The position numbers were made by a program, and so were the translations under genes. From Feifania hominis (GTDB lineage: Bacteria > Bacillota > Clostridia > Oscillospirales > Feifaniaceae), in contig NZ_JACRSP010000005.1 in NCBI RefSeq assembly GCF_014384765.1, forward strand, positions 131,027 to 195,026: a stretch of 64,000 nucleotides of DNA. Reading direction: 5' to 3'. This document shows positions 23,572 to 33,290 of this stretch, piece by piece (the first letter of the stretch is position 1; each line of letters opens with the position of its first letter). Under the pieces are notes generated by a model. The model worked only from the letters and a program-made list of their open reading frames with translations, ran no database searches and was not told the DNA's origin.

Positions 23572-24261
23572 ATGCGGATTTTACTCGTGGAGGACGATCG
23601 GATGATTCTGTCGGCGCTTGCCTACTCCCTGCGGCAGGAGGGCTTTGAGCTGATCGAGTGCACCACCGCCGCCGAGGGTCTGCGCGCGGCGCGCACCGGG
23701 CAGTACGATCTGGCGCTGCTCGACGTGATGCTGCCCGACGGCTCGGGGCACGACGTCTGCCGCGCGGTCAAGGCGCGCGGGGATCTGCCGGTTCTCTTTT
23801 TGACGGCGCGCGACGAGGAGGTCAGCGTCGTGATGGGGCTCGACATCGGCGCGGACGACTACATCACAAAGCCCTTTCGCCTGCAGGAGCTGCTCTCGCG
23901 CATCCGCTCGGTGCTGCGGCGCTACCAGCGCGGCGGTGCGCTCGCGCCGGTTGCGCTCGGCGGCGGGGTGACGGTCAATCTCGCCAAGGCCCAGGTCTAC
24001 CGCGACGGGCAGGAGATCATTCTCACCGCGCTCGAGTACCGGCTTCTGCTCTGCTTTGTCAACAACCGCGGGCGCGTACTCAGCCGCGACCAGATCTTGA
24101 GCCAGATCTGGGACGCGGCGGGCGACTTTGTCAACGACAACACGCTGACCGTCTACATCAAGCGCCTGCGCGACAAGCTCGAGGAAAATCCCGCCGAGCC
24201 CCGGCTCATTGAGACCGTGCGCGGGCTCGGCTACCGCCTGGGAGGGAATTATGGTTCGTAA
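23572..24261 (+). CDS. OmpR/PhoB family response regulator
   Basis: A 229-residue two-component regulator. The receiver domain (residues 1-115) has VEDDR, the phospho-acceptor Asp in LLDVMLPDG, and the conserved Lys in DYITKPF. The winged-helix DNA-binding domain follows (LTALEYRLLLCFVNNRGRVLSRDQILSQIW ... TVYIKRLRDKLEE). The ATG at 23572 has AGGAGG upstream; an earlier in-frame start at 23548 does not. It overlaps the kinase gene by 11 bases and precedes an ABC transporter with a large extracytoplasmic permease, the classic Bce-type detoxification arrangement. Confidence 0.93.
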   Translation: MRILLVEDDRMILSALAYSLRQEGFELIECTTAAEGLRAARTGQYDLALLDVMLPDGSGHDVCRAVKARGDLPVLFLTARDEEVSVVMGLDIGADDYITKPFRLQELLSRIRSVLRRYQRGGALAPVALGGGVTVNLAKAQVYRDGQEIILTALEYRLLLCFVNNRGRVLSRDQILSQIWDAAGDFVNDNTLTVYIKRLRDKLEENPAEPRLIETVRGLGYRLGGNYGS

Positions 24262-25249
24262 TCGGGAGCTGCTCTTCTATGTGCTCGCTGCGGCGGCGGT
24301 GGCGGCGCTCTTCACCGCGCTCGGCTCTTTGCAGTCGGCCGCCTGCGCTCTCACGGTGCTCGGCGCGCTGCTCGCGACAGGGGTGTGCACGGCGGTTCTG
24401 CTCGCGGTGCGCTACCGGCGCATCGCGGCGCTCTCCGTCTATCTCAAGCAGGTCGCCGACGGCCGCGAGCCGATCGACATCCGCGACAGCCGCGAGGGGG
24501 AGCTGAGCATTCTCAAAAGCGAGATCTACAAGGTCACCGGCATGCTCTCGGAGCAGGCGAGCCGCCTTGAGAGGGAGAAGCGCTCCCAGGCCGACGCCCT
24601 GGCGGACATCTCCCACCAGCTCAAGACGCCGGTCACCTCCATGATGGTGATGACCGATCTGCTCTCGCAGGGGACGCTCGACGACGACAAGCGCGCCGAG
24701 TTCACGCGCGATATGCGCGCCCAGCTCGAGCGGCTGCGCTGGCTGATCACGGCGCTTTTGAAGCTCTCGCGGCTCGACGCGGGCGTGGTGGAATTTGAGC
24801 GCCGAAACGTGCGTTGCGGCAAGCTGATCGCGGCGGCGGTCGCGCCGCTGGCCATCGCCATGGAGCTGCGCGAGCAGACGCTCTGCGTTGCCGGGGAGGA
24901 CGTTGTGGTCTGCGCCGACCGCGAGTGGACGACCGAGGCGCTGATGAACCTTGTGAAAAACTGTGTCGAGCACACCCAAAACGGCGGGCGCATCGAGATC
25001 GCCTGCGAGCAGAACCCGCTGTTTGTCTCGATCACAGTGCGCGACAACGGCGAGGGCATCGCCCGGGAGGATCTGCCCCATCTCTTCCGGCGCTTCTACC
25101 GCGGCAAAAACGCCGGCGCCGACAGTGTGGGCATCGGCCTTGCCATGGCCGAGCAGATTCTGCGCGGGCAGGACGCGAGCCTCTCGGTCAAAAGCGAGGT
25201 GGGCCGCGGCACGGAGTTCTCAATCAAATTTCACCGCAGTGGAATGTGA
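24251..25249 (+). CDS. Sensor histidine kinase, Bce-type intramembrane-sensing layout
   Basis: A 332-residue kinase with two closely spaced N-terminal helices (residues 7-55: ELLFYVLAAAAVAALFTAL; ALTVLGALLATGVCTAVLLA) and almost no extracytoplasmic loop, then a HAMP-like linker, the dimerisation box ADISHQLKTPVTSM with the phospho-His, the N box NLVKNCVEHT and the G boxes DNGEGI and GIGLAM. Kinases with no sensory loop usually depend on a partner ABC transporter to sense peptide antibiotics. GGAGGG precedes the ATG, which overlaps the regulator gene. Confidence 0.92.
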   Translation: MVRNRELLFYVLAAAAVAALFTALGSLQSAACALTVLGALLATGVCTAVLLAVRYRRIAALSVYLKQVADGREPIDIRDSREGELSILKSEIYKVTGMLSEQASRLEREKRSQADALADISHQLKTPVTSMMVMTDLLSQGTLDDDKRAEFTRDMRAQLERLRWLITALLKLSRLDAGVVEFERRNVRCGKLIAAAVAPLAIAMELREQTLCVAGEDVVVCADREWTTEALMNLVKNCVEHTQNGGRIEIACEQNPLFVSITVRDNGEGIAREDLPHLFRRFYRGKNAGADSVGIGLAMAEQILRGQDASLSVKSEVGRGTEFSIKFHRSGM

Positions 25250-25268
25250 CAAAAGTGTAAGGCGCCCA

Positions 25269-25300
25269 GTCACGCAGCCGTCACATCTGCGTAATAGAAT
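25269..25300 (+). promoter_or_regulatory. Putative response-regulator-dependent promoter of the ABC operon
   Basis: GTCAC occurs at 25269-25273 and 25280-25284, an 11-bp direct repeat suited to an OmpR-type dimer, and TAGAAT (25295-25300) lies 10 bases on. No -35 is evident. The half site is the same as in the dyad at 23480-23499. Confidence 0.6.
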
Positions 25301-25356
25301 CAGACTTGGGCATCCGGCGACGGATGCGGGAAAACGAAAAAAGGAGAAAACCCACT

Positions 25357-26036
<680 letters not shown>

Positions 26037-26040
<4 letters not shown>

Positions 26041-28658
26041 ATGTCATCTCAAGACTCACGCGCCGCCACATGGGCAAAAACCGCCGCCGCACGCTTGTCA
26101 CCATCGTCGGCGTCATCATCTCGGTGGCGATGATCACGGCGGTGGCGGTCATCGGCTTCTCCGTGCTCGATCTGATGCAGCGCGTCGAAGTCGAGACAGG
26201 CGGGGAGTGGCATGTGCGCTACAACGATCTCACGGCGGAACAGGCCGCGGCGGTCGGCGCGCACGAAAACACAAAATCCCTGGCACTTGAGCGGGTGCTC
26301 GGCTACGCCGAATTCCCGGAGAGCGCCGATGAGAAAAAGCCCTACTTCTTTTTGCAGGCCTACAACACCGCCCGCTTTGAAAACTTCCCCGTCAAGCTTG
26401 TCGAGGGGCGCTTTCCCCAGGCGCCGGGCGAGGCTGTCGTATCGGTGCAGGCGCGCCGCGTTGGAGACGACCCGGTGCGCATCGGCGAGCAGCTCACGCT
26501 CAGCTGGGGCGAGCGCAGAGGCGTTCTGTCCAGCGGCGAGGAGCGCGCGCTCAACCAGACATGGTATCTCGGCGAGGCCCAAAGTGAGTATCTGGTGCCC
26601 GAGCACAGCGGTACCTTTACCATTGTCGGCACCATCGAACGCCCGAGCGGCGAGCAGTACTATTCGCCGGGCTACAGCCTGCTTTGCTACCTCGATGCGG
26701 CCGCTCTCGCGCCGGATGAGAGGGTGGACGCCAGAGTTGCGCTCAACCACATCTCGACCGCCCTCTACGACGAGGCGGAGACCATCGCCGAGAACATCGG
26801 CATGGAGAGCTTGAATGGAGGAAGAGAGTACGATCTCGACTTCAACAACGGGCTGCTCAAGTTCTACGGCGTTACCCGCAACGACTCGATTCGCACCACC
26901 ATGTTTCTGCTGGTGGGGAGCCTGATGCTCATTATCTTCGTTGGGTCGGTCTCGCTGATCTACAACGCTTTCTCCATCTCGATCGCCGAGCGAAGCCGCG
27001 ACCTCGGCATGCTCGCGACAGTGGGGGCCACACGCGCCCAAAAGCGGTGGTCGGTCTTCTATGAGAGCATCCTGGTGGGGCTTATCAGCATTCCCATCGG
27101 CATTTTGTGCGGCACGGTGGGAATCGGCATCACATTCCGGTTTGTCGGCCCCATGCTCAGAGACCTCATGGCGACCGGCGACGCCACGCTGCGGCTGGTG
27201 GTCCCGCCGGCGGCCGTGCTGCTCTCGGCGGCTGTCGCCGCGGCGACGCTTCTGGTGTCGGCGTGGGTGCCCGCGCGCCGCGCGTCGAAGATTGCGCCCA
27301 TTGACGCCATCCGCCAGAGCGACGCAATCAAGCTCAGCCGCCGCACGGTGAAGACCTCCCGCCTGACAAGGGCTCTGTTTGGCTTCGAGGGCGAGATCGC
27401 CATGAAGAACATCAAGCGCCAGCGCGGGCGCTACCGCGTGACGATCTTTTCGCTGTGCATCAGCATTGTGCTGTTTTTGTCGGTGAGCTCGTTTACCCAG
27501 ATGCTGCGCTCCTCCTACGAGATGACCGGCGAGGATCTCGGCTACGATGTTCGGGTGTGGAGCTACCACGCGGATACGGACACCGTGGACGGAATCTACG
27601 ACAGAATCCAGCAGATGTCCCAGGTGGAAGCCTACACCCGGATCTCGGAGCTCGACGGTCATGCCGAACTCGACAGAGCCCAGATGAGCGACGACATGGC
27701 AGCGCGGCTCGACCCGACGGCGGCCGACGACGAGACCTTCCAGGCGACTTACAGCGTCAACCTGACGGCGCTCGACGACAGCAGCTGGAGCGCCTATCTT
27801 GAAGCCTGCGGCTTTCGGGAGTCCGACTTTGCCGCAGAGGGCCTGCAGGCGGTGCTCGTCAACCGCTTCCGCTACCGGGAGAATTCCGGCTATCAGTATG
27901 CGCAGTTGACCACGATGCGCCCGGGCGACGAGCTGACGGTGATCGACGACGATCTGCCGCAGGGCGAGCTCACCGTGCGGATTGCGCAGCTGGCCAACGA
28001 GCCGCCGGACGGGATGTCCGATCTCAATCTCTGGGGGAACCTGATCGTCGTGGTGCCGGAGAGGGCGCTGTGCGACCTCCTCGGGGAGGACGCGTGGTAC
28101 CAGAGCCGGTGGGGCGTGTCGCTCTTTCTCAAGACGAACGACGACGAGGGGCTTCTCGAGGAGATTGACGCGCTGACGAAAGGCTACTCCAGCGTCGGCA
28201 TCAACGTCTTCTCCGTCGAGGACGCGCTGCGCAGCGAACGCAATCTCAACACGGTCATCACGGTGTTCACCACGGGCTTTCTGGTGCTCATCACGCTCAT
28301 CTGCGTGGCCAACATCTTCAACACCATCTCGACGAGCGTGGCGCTTCGCCGGCGCGAGTTTGCGATGCTGCGCTCGGTGGGTATGACCCCCGGCAGCTTC
28401 AACCGCATGATCTTCTTTGAGAGCTTCTTCTACGGCGCAAAGGCGCTGCTCTATGGGCTGCCCATCAGCTTTGCGTGCCTGTACTGGTTCTACCTGGTCT
28501 TCACGCGAAACTTCGGCATTCCTTTCAGCGTCCCGTGGGGCGAGGTGGGCTTTGCGGTGGCCGCGGTGTTTGTGCTGGTCTTCGCGACCATGTTCTACGC
28601 CATGCGAAAGCTCAAGCGGGTCAACATCGTCGACGCCCTCAAGGAGGAAACCCTGTAA
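26037..28658 (+). CDS. ABC transporter permease, FtsX/MacB type
   Basis: An 873-residue permease with two FtsX-like halves. A first helix (TIVGVIISVAMITAVAVIGF) is followed by a large extracytoplasmic region to about residue 285, three helices (FLLVGSLMLIIFVGSVSLI; SILVGLISIPIGILCGTVG; LLSAAVAAATLLVSAWV), a further helix near 480, a second extracytoplasmic region of about 240 residues, and three C-terminal helices (TVITVFTTGFLVLITLICV; ALLYGLPISFACLYWFY; VAAVFVLVFATMFYA). The size exceeds BceB (about 650) and suits a mechanotransmission-type exporter. Substrate unknown; probably cell-wall-active peptides. Confidence 0.9.
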
Positions 28659-28663
28659 AAAAG

Positions 28664-28694
28664 AGAGGTCCCATCCGATTGGATGGGACCTCTT
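28664..28694. terminator. Terminator after the ABC operon
   Basis: AGAGGTCCCATCC (28664-28676) pairs with its inverse (28681-28693), 13 bp. It lies between converging genes and may serve both; the plus-strand T tail is short. Confidence 0.8.
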
Positions 28695-28698
28695 GGCG

Positions 28699-29589
28699 TC
28701 ATGCGCGCGAGAGAAAGGGGAACATGCCCCGCGCCGCGGCGAGCCTGTTTTCCCCGCTGCGGTGAACCATGAGCGTCGTGTCCGGCTCCTCATGCCGGCG
28801 GCAGACGAAGAGCGCCGTGTCCCGCGGGGTGAAGCCGAGGATCACACGGTCGTCCGCCCCGCGCCGCAGGGAGCGCAGAATCGCCTCGATCGGGCTGCCG
28901 CTGCGCCCGAGAATGTCGTAGCAGCGCACGAGCCCCGGCTCGAAGTCGGCAAAGACCACAACGCCGTGGCGCTCGAGGTGGTAGGCGCTGTCCCGCAGGA
29001 GCCCGTTTGCATAGTAGCGGTAGAGATCGAGATTCTCCGTCATGGCAAAATCCGAGTAGAGGCTGCCCTGGCGGTATTTTTCCATAGCGAGAGCGGCGTC
29101 GCCGGGCCGGGCCATCGACAGCTTCACGCCCTCGAAAGCCGTTTTGCCGGGCCTCTCGTAGACAAATTCATGCTCCGCCTGCGCCGCAAAGCCGAAGCGG
29201 GGGTAGAAGTCGAGAACCGAGTCGTTTGCAAACAGATAGAGCGCGTCGCAGCGCCCCTCCCACTCGGCGAGCACCGCCTGCATCAGCCACCGGCTCAGCC
29301 CCCGGCCGCGCCATCCCTCGCGGGTCATGACCGTGCCGAGCTGGATGTAAAACCGGCGGCGGCCCCGGTCGAGAAAGGGGATTTTGTTGACCGAGACATT
29401 GGCGCAGACGGTGTCTCCCTGCGCGAGAACGTGGGGCTCATAGTCCCCGCCTACGCTGTCGATGTGAATCTGAAAGGTCCTCTGCGTCAGCTCATGAAAG
29501 CTCTCGAGCAGTTTCGGCTCGCCGGCTATGCGGCTGCAGAACCGGTAGGTCCGGCCGCCTATGCAGACGGATTCGCCGCTGTTTGGCAT
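28699..29589 (-). CDS. GNAT family N-acetyltransferase
   Basis: A 296-residue protein whose residues 85-150 hold the acetyl-CoA-binding segment VMTREGWRGRGLSRWLMQAV and YLFANDSVLDFYPRFGF, diagnostic of the GNAT fold. The extra C-terminal half of about 140 residues is found in longer GNAT proteins (Eis-like or YkkB-like) and may bind the acceptor, which is unknown. ATG at 29589 follows GGGGGG. It stands alone between converging terminators. Confidence 0.85.
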   Translation of the reverse strand: MPNSGESVCIGGRTYRFCSRIAGEPKLLESFHELTQRTFQIHIDSVGGDYEPHVLAQGDTVCANVSVNKIPFLDRGRRRFYIQLGTVMTREGWRGRGLSRWLMQAVLAEWEGRCDALYLFANDSVLDFYPRFGFAAQAEHEFVYERPGKTAFEGVKLSMARPGDAALAMEKYRQGSLYSDFAMTENLDLYRYYANGLLRDSAYHLERHGVVVFADFEPGLVRCYDILGRSGSPIEAILRSLRRGADDRVILGFTPRDTALFVCRRHEEPDTTLMVHRSGENRLAAARGMFPFLSRA

Positions 29590-29603
29590 GGATATCCCCC
29601 CTG

Positions 29604-29638
29604 ATAAAAAAAGAGCGGGCAGCCTTTTGGCTGCCCGC
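29604..29638 (-). terminator. Terminator of the rpsF-ssb-rpsR operon
   Basis: A 10-bp perfect stem (29615-29624 with 29629-29638) with a TTTT loop; the minus strand continues in a T run. Confidence 0.92.
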
Positions 29639-29646
29639 CTGTCTGT

Positions 29647-29886
29647 TTATTCCCCGCTGAACGGGAGCAGCGCAATGTGGCGCGCTCTCTTGATGGCGGT
29701 GGTCAGCTGGCGCTGATGCTTGGCACAGGTACCGGTGATGCGGCGCGGCAGAATCTTGGCGCGCTCGGACAGGTACCGGCGAAGCTTGGCAACGTCCTTG
29801 TAGTCGATGTGCTCGACTTTATCGATGCAGAAGCTGCATGCTTTTTTCTTCATGCGGCGTCCGCGGACAACACGATCTCTCTCCAT
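29647..29886 (-). CDS. rpsR: 30S ribosomal protein S18
   Basis: A 79-residue primary rRNA-binding protein of the small subunit that forms a heterodimer with S6. It shows the family core KACSFCIDKVEHIDYKDV, RRYLSERAKILPRRITGTCAKHQRQLTTAIKRARHIALLPF. AAGGAGG precedes the ATG. Third gene of the rpsF-ssb-rpsR operon. Confidence 0.98.
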   Translation of the reverse strand: MERDRVVRGRRMKKKACSFCIDKVEHIDYKDVAKLRRYLSERAKILPRRITGTCAKHQRQLTTAIKRARHIALLPFSGE

Positions 29887-29907
29887 GAGTTTTTCCTCCT
29901 TATCAAT

Positions 29908-30327
29908 TTAGAACGGCAGCTCGTCGTCGCTGGACACTTCCTCGAAGTCGGAACCCGAGCTCGAGGTGAACGTCGGCGCGGCGGTCTCCACTGCCCGTGC
30001 GTTATCACGCTTGCTGTCGGCGAAGAAGACCTCATTGGCAACGACCTCAAACGCCTTGCGCTTGATGCCCTGCCGGTCCTCATAGGTGCGGGTCTGAATG
30101 GAACCCTCAACAGCCACCTGCATGCCCTTGGCAAAGTACTTTGAAACAAACTCGGCCGTCGACCGCCAAGCGACAATGTCGATGAAGTCGGTCTTTCTCT
30201 CCTCGCCGGGGCGCGCATAGCTGCGGTTGACGGCGAGCGTAAAGCTGCAAACGGCAATGTTGTTCGGGGTGTACTTGAGCTCAGGACTGTCGGTGAGCCG
30301 GCCCATCAGGATAGCTTTGTTCAGCAT
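29908..30327 (-). CDS. ssb: Single-stranded DNA-binding protein
   Basis: A 139-residue protein that coats single-stranded DNA as a tetramer and recruits repair proteins. The OB fold starts LNKAILMGRLTDSPELKYTP and includes FTLAVNRSY and FIDIVAWRSTAEFVSKYF. A disordered linker leads to the acidic partner-binding tip DDELPF. It lies between rpsF and rpsR, as usual in Firmicutes. Confidence 0.98.
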   Translation of the reverse strand: MLNKAILMGRLTDSPELKYTPNNIAVCSFTLAVNRSYARPGEERKTDFIDIVAWRSTAEFVSKYFAKGMQVAVEGSIQTRTYEDRQGIKRKAFEVVANEVFFADSKRDNARAVETAAPTFTSSSGSDFEEVSSDDELPF

Positions 30328-30337
30328 AGCGCCCCTC

Positions 30338-30631
30338 CTACTCCTTGGCGATGATCAGGGAGCGGAGAATCCCGTCGGTGATCTTGTAGATACGATCCAG
30401 CTCCGCGGGGAACTCGTGACCGGCCGTGAAATTGATAAGGGTGTAGGTACCCTCGGTCAGGTCATTGATGGGGTAGGCGAGCTTTCTCTTGCCCCAATCC
30501 TCGACGCCATCAATGGTCCCATTGTCCTCAATGAGCTTTTTGAACTTCTCAATGAGAGCGGTGGTCTCCTCCTCGTTCAGCTCGGGGCTGACGATGAAGA
30601 TGGTTTCATACTTGGAAACAATCTTTTCCAT
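30338..30631 (-). CDS. rpsF: 30S ribosomal protein S6
   Basis: A 97-residue small-subunit protein that pairs with S18. Family segments KYETIFIVSPEL, GKRKLAYPINDLTEGTYTLINF and AELDRIYKITDGILRSLI are intact. An AGGAGG site precedes the ATG. First gene of the operon; its leader carries a hairpin with a CACCG loop resembling the known S6:S18 autoregulatory ligand. Confidence 0.98.
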   Translation of the reverse strand: MEKIVSKYETIFIVSPELNEEETTALIEKFKKLIEDNGTIDGVEDWGKRKLAYPINDLTEGTYTLINFTAGHEFPAELDRIYKITDGILRSLIIAKE

Positions 30632-30659
30632 TTTTTCGACACCTCCTTTTGGACTTGTG

Positions 30660-30681
30660 GCCTCCTCACGGTGGAGGAGGC
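30660..30681 (-). promoter_or_regulatory. Candidate S6:S18-binding leader hairpin of rpsF
   Basis: On the minus strand GCCTCCTC pairs with GAGGAGGC around the six-base loop CACCGT. The S6:S18 leader element known in many bacteria displays a CACCG-type motif in a hairpin, so operon autorepression is likely. Confidence 0.6.
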
Positions 30682-30696
30682 AAGGAACAGTATTTA

Positions 30697-30725
30697 ATTA
30701 TACTGTTTTCCCAAATCCTTGTCAA
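30697..30725 (-). promoter_or_regulatory. Promoter of rpsF-ssb-rpsR
   Basis: On the minus strand TTGACA (30720-30725), spacer 17, TATAAT (30697-30702): a perfect housekeeping promoter. Its -35 overlaps the -35 of the divergent S1-protein promoter. Confidence 0.92.
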
Positions 30726-30746
30726 CATTTAAAAACTTTCTAATAT
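30719..30746 (+). promoter_or_regulatory. Divergent promoter of the S1-domain gene
   Basis: TTGTCA (30719-30724), spacer 16, TAATAT (30741-30746). Five of the -35 bases are shared with the rpsF -35 on the other strand. Confidence 0.65.
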
Positions 30747-30796
30747 ATATAAAAGGACAGCTTTCAATTGGCAGTAAAACAAAAGGAGGTCAAGGT

Positions 30797-31723
30797 ATGG
30801 GTGCCACAGGCTACACGCCGGAGGGCAGCGCGAAGTCGGCGTTCCCGCGGGGGGAACTGACGGCCGCCGATCTCGCCAAAGCCCTGGAGAACAAAACGAT
30901 TTTGGAGGCGCGCGCCAAGCTCTGCGACGAGCGGCACAATCTTGTTGTGGAGCTCTCGCCGGGCGTCACCGGCGTGATCGAGAAGAGCGAGGTCGCCCTC
31001 GGCGCAGACGGGGAGGACTTCAAAAACATCGCCATCATCACGCGGGTCGGAAAGCATGTGTGCTTCAAGGTGCTCTCCCTCACCCAGCAGCCCGACGGCG
31101 GGGTCGTCGCGCAGCTGTCGCGCCGCGCGGCGCAGCGCGAGTGCGTTGAGCAGTATGTCAGCCGCCTGCGCCCGGGCGACATCATCGACGCGAAAGTCAC
31201 CCACATCGAGCCATTCGGCGCGTTTGTGGACATCGGCTGCGGCTTTGTATCGCTGATCTCCATCGACAACATCTCGGTGTCGCGCATTGCAAGCCCGCGC
31301 GACCGCTTTCAGATCGGCGACGAGATCAAGGCCGTGGTCAAGTCCGTCGAGGGCGGGCGCGTCACGCTCACCCACAAGGAGCTTCTCGGCACCTGGGAGC
31401 AGAACGCCGCGCTCTTCTCGCCCGGCCAGACGGCCGCCGGCATCGTCAGAAGCGTGGAGCCCTACGGCATCTTTGTCGAGCTGATGCCGAATCTCGCGGG
31501 TCTCGCCGAGTGGCGCGAGGGCGTGTCGGTCGGCCAGACCGCCGCGGTGTACATCAAAAACATCATCCCCGAGAAGATGAAGCTCAAGCTCATCATCGTC
31601 GACAGCTTTGACGCGGCCCCGGCAAAGCCGCAGAACCGCTACTTTATCGACGAGGGCCGCCTGTCGGTCTTTCGCTATTCGCCGGAGAACTGCAAAAAGC
31701 TCATCGAAACCCGATTTGAATAG
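30797..31723 (+). CDS. S1 RNA-binding domain protein
   Basis: A 308-residue protein with at least two S1-type OB folds: RPGDIIDAKVTHIEPFGAFVDIGCGFVSLISIDN (about residues 140-175) and SPGQTAAGIVRSVEPYGIFVELMPNLAGLAEW (about 220-255), plus a related N-terminal region. It resembles clostridial S1-like proteins annotated as 30S S1 homologues, but is shorter than full S1 and lacks the LytB/IspH fusion seen in some clostridia. It probably binds mRNA or rRNA. ATG at 30797 follows AAAGGAGG. It diverges from rpsF with overlapping promoters. Confidence 0.88.
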   Translation: MGATGYTPEGSAKSAFPRGELTAADLAKALENKTILEARAKLCDERHNLVVELSPGVTGVIEKSEVALGADGEDFKNIAIITRVGKHVCFKVLSLTQQPDGGVVAQLSRRAAQRECVEQYVSRLRPGDIIDAKVTHIEPFGAFVDIGCGFVSLISIDNISVSRIASPRDRFQIGDEIKAVVKSVEGGRVTLTHKELLGTWEQNAALFSPGQTAAGIVRSVEPYGIFVELMPNLAGLAEWREGVSVGQTAAVYIKNIIPEKMKLKLIIVDSFDAAPAKPQNRYFIDEGRLSVFRYSPENCKKLIETRFE

Positions 31724-31753
31724 AAAAAAGCCGTCCTCGGGACGGCTTTTTTT
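31724..31753. terminator. Bidirectional terminator between S1 gene and ABC-2 permease
   Basis: AAAAAAGCCGTCC (31724-31736) pairs with GGACGGCTTTTTT after the loop TCG, with A and T runs on both sides. Confidence 0.93.
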
Positions 31754-31775
31754 CATACTGTTCTGTGAGCGCCGC

Positions 31776-32579
31776 TCAGTCGAGCTCCATTCTGCGGCGC
31801 ATGATCGCGACAGTGCCGAAGAAGAACACCACGATCATCGCAAGGTCGAACAGGGTGGCGCCGAGGGAGATGCGCTGGAATGTGACGGCTACGCTCGCCC
31901 CTGTTTCAATCGTGATGTCGCCGAAGGGAACCGCCCCCGAGACAACGCCCGCAACCAGAATCTGCAGATAGCTCGTCAGAGCGCTCAGAGCGAAGAAGCT
32001 GAGAATGGCGGTGAGGGTGCGCCCCTTTCGAAAGAGGCCCATGTGGGACAGGGTGATGCAAAAGTAGATCAGCAGGACGCCGCTGACGAGCCCCACGAGC
32101 ATCTGCAGCAGCGAGAGCAGCAGAGGGCCGATGATGTCGGCCTGGAAAAAGCGGCCCAGCGCCTCGAAGAGCTCGCCCCAGCTGAAGCGAATGAGGTCGC
32201 CGGGGAAGAGCAGCCCCGACAGCCCAAATACGATGCCGCCGCACAGAAAGAGCACCGCCAGCGAGCAGAGAAGCCAGATGACGACCGAGATCACCTTGGA
32301 GAGCACGAGCATCTCGGGCGAGACCGGCAGCGTCATGGTCAGATAGCCCTGGCTCTTGAAGCAGGCCTTGTTGAAGCCCTCGACAATGAAGACCAGCAGG
32401 ATTACGAAAATGGCAACCACAAGGCCGCTGCCCGCGACGCCGAGAATGCCGAGCACATAGGGATTCTCCCACTTGATGGCAATGGGCAGGGCGACCGCCA
32501 TGAGCACGAGCACCAGATAGAGCGAGAACAGAGTGCGCAGGTTGCTCTTCAAGTCGTATTTGATGAGTTTGCCTAGCAT
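31776..32579 (-). CDS. ABC-2 type transporter permease
   Basis: A 267-residue protein with six membrane segments (LFSLYLVLVLMAVALPIAI; VAGSGLVVAIFVILLVFIV; SVVIWLLCSLAVLFLCGGIVF; IGPLLLSLLQMLVGLVSGVLL; ILSFFALSALTSYLQILVAG; LFDLAMIVVFFFGTVAIM). Its start overlaps the ATPase gene end by seven bases. Last gene of a GntR-ATPase-permease operon of the YtrA type, usually induced by wall-active compounds. Substrate unknown. Confidence 0.88.
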   Translation of the reverse strand: MLGKLIKYDLKSNLRTLFSLYLVLVLMAVALPIAIKWENPYVLGILGVAGSGLVVAIFVILLVFIVEGFNKACFKSQGYLTMTLPVSPEMLVLSKVISVVIWLLCSLAVLFLCGGIVFGLSGLLFPGDLIRFSWGELFEALGRFFQADIIGPLLLSLLQMLVGLVSGVLLIYFCITLSHMGLFRKGRTLTAILSFFALSALTSYLQILVAGVVSGAVPFGDITIETGASVAVTFQRISLGATLFDLAMIVVFFFGTVAIMRRRMELD

Positions 32580-33289
32580 TTGAACACCTCCCGGAAGAGC
32601 TGATCGAGCGATTTGCCGTGTTCGGCGCGGATGGCGTCGATGTTGTCGTGCAGCACGATCTGACCGTTTTTGAGGAAGATGGCCGAGTCGAAGATGCGCT
32701 CCACGTCGGCGATCAGGTGGGTCGAGATCAGAATGGAGCTCGACTCGCTATAGTTGGTGAGCACGGTGTCGAGGATGAAGTCGCGCGCCGCCGGGTCCAC
32801 GCCCGCGAGCGGCTCGTCGAGCACATAGAGCTTCGCCGCGCGGCTCATCACAAGACAGAGCTGAAATTTTTCGATCATGCCCTTGGACATGGACTTGATC
32901 TTCTGGTCGGCCGAAAGCCCCAGGCGCGTGAGCATCTCAAAGGCCTTGGCGTCGCTGAAGTCGGCATAGAAGTCGCGAAACAGGGCGATCGCGTCGCGCG
33001 CACGCATCCAGTCGGGGAAATAGTTGCGGTCGGGCAGATAGCTGATGGCCGCCTTGGACTGGGGTCCGACCGGCGCGCCGAGCACGCGCACGCTGCCCTG
33101 GTAGTCGGTGAGCAGGCCGGTCAGTATTTTGATGAGGGTGGTCTTGCCGCTGCCGTTCGGGCCGAGCAGCCCGATGATCTGCCCGCCGGCGAGCCGCAGC
33201 GACACATTGTCGAGCGCCTTGAGCGGCCCGTAGGCCTTGCTCACCCCCTCAATGGCCACAAGGTCATTGGTCTTTGGTGTCTCGTTCAT
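32573..33289 (-). CDS. ABC transporter ATP-binding protein (YtrB-like)
   Basis: A 238-residue ATPase with Walker A GPNGSGKTT, signature MSKGMIEKFQLCLVMS (a degenerate LSGGQ, common in this subgroup), Walker B LYVLDEPLAGVD and switch His in STHLIADVE. ATG at 33289 lies one base after the GntR stop. It powers the adjacent ABC-2 permease. Confidence 0.92.
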   Translation of the reverse strand: MNETPKTNDLVAIEGVSKAYGPLKALDNVSLRLAGGQIIGLLGPNGSGKTTLIKILTGLLTDYQGSVRVLGAPVGPQSKAAISYLPDRNYFPDWMRARDAIALFRDFYADFSDAKAFEMLTRLGLSADQKIKSMSKGMIEKFQLCLVMSRAAKLYVLDEPLAGVDPAARDFILDTVLTNYSESSSILISTHLIADVERIFDSAIFLKNGQIVLHDNIDAIRAEHGKSLDQLFREVFKC

Positions 33290-33290
33290 G

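Noticed and set aside
26049..28793. Minus-strand frame of 914 codons opposite the ABC permease
   Set aside because: Charge-rich low-complexity product typical of antisense frames; the plus-strand permease has clear helices and overlaps its ATPase.
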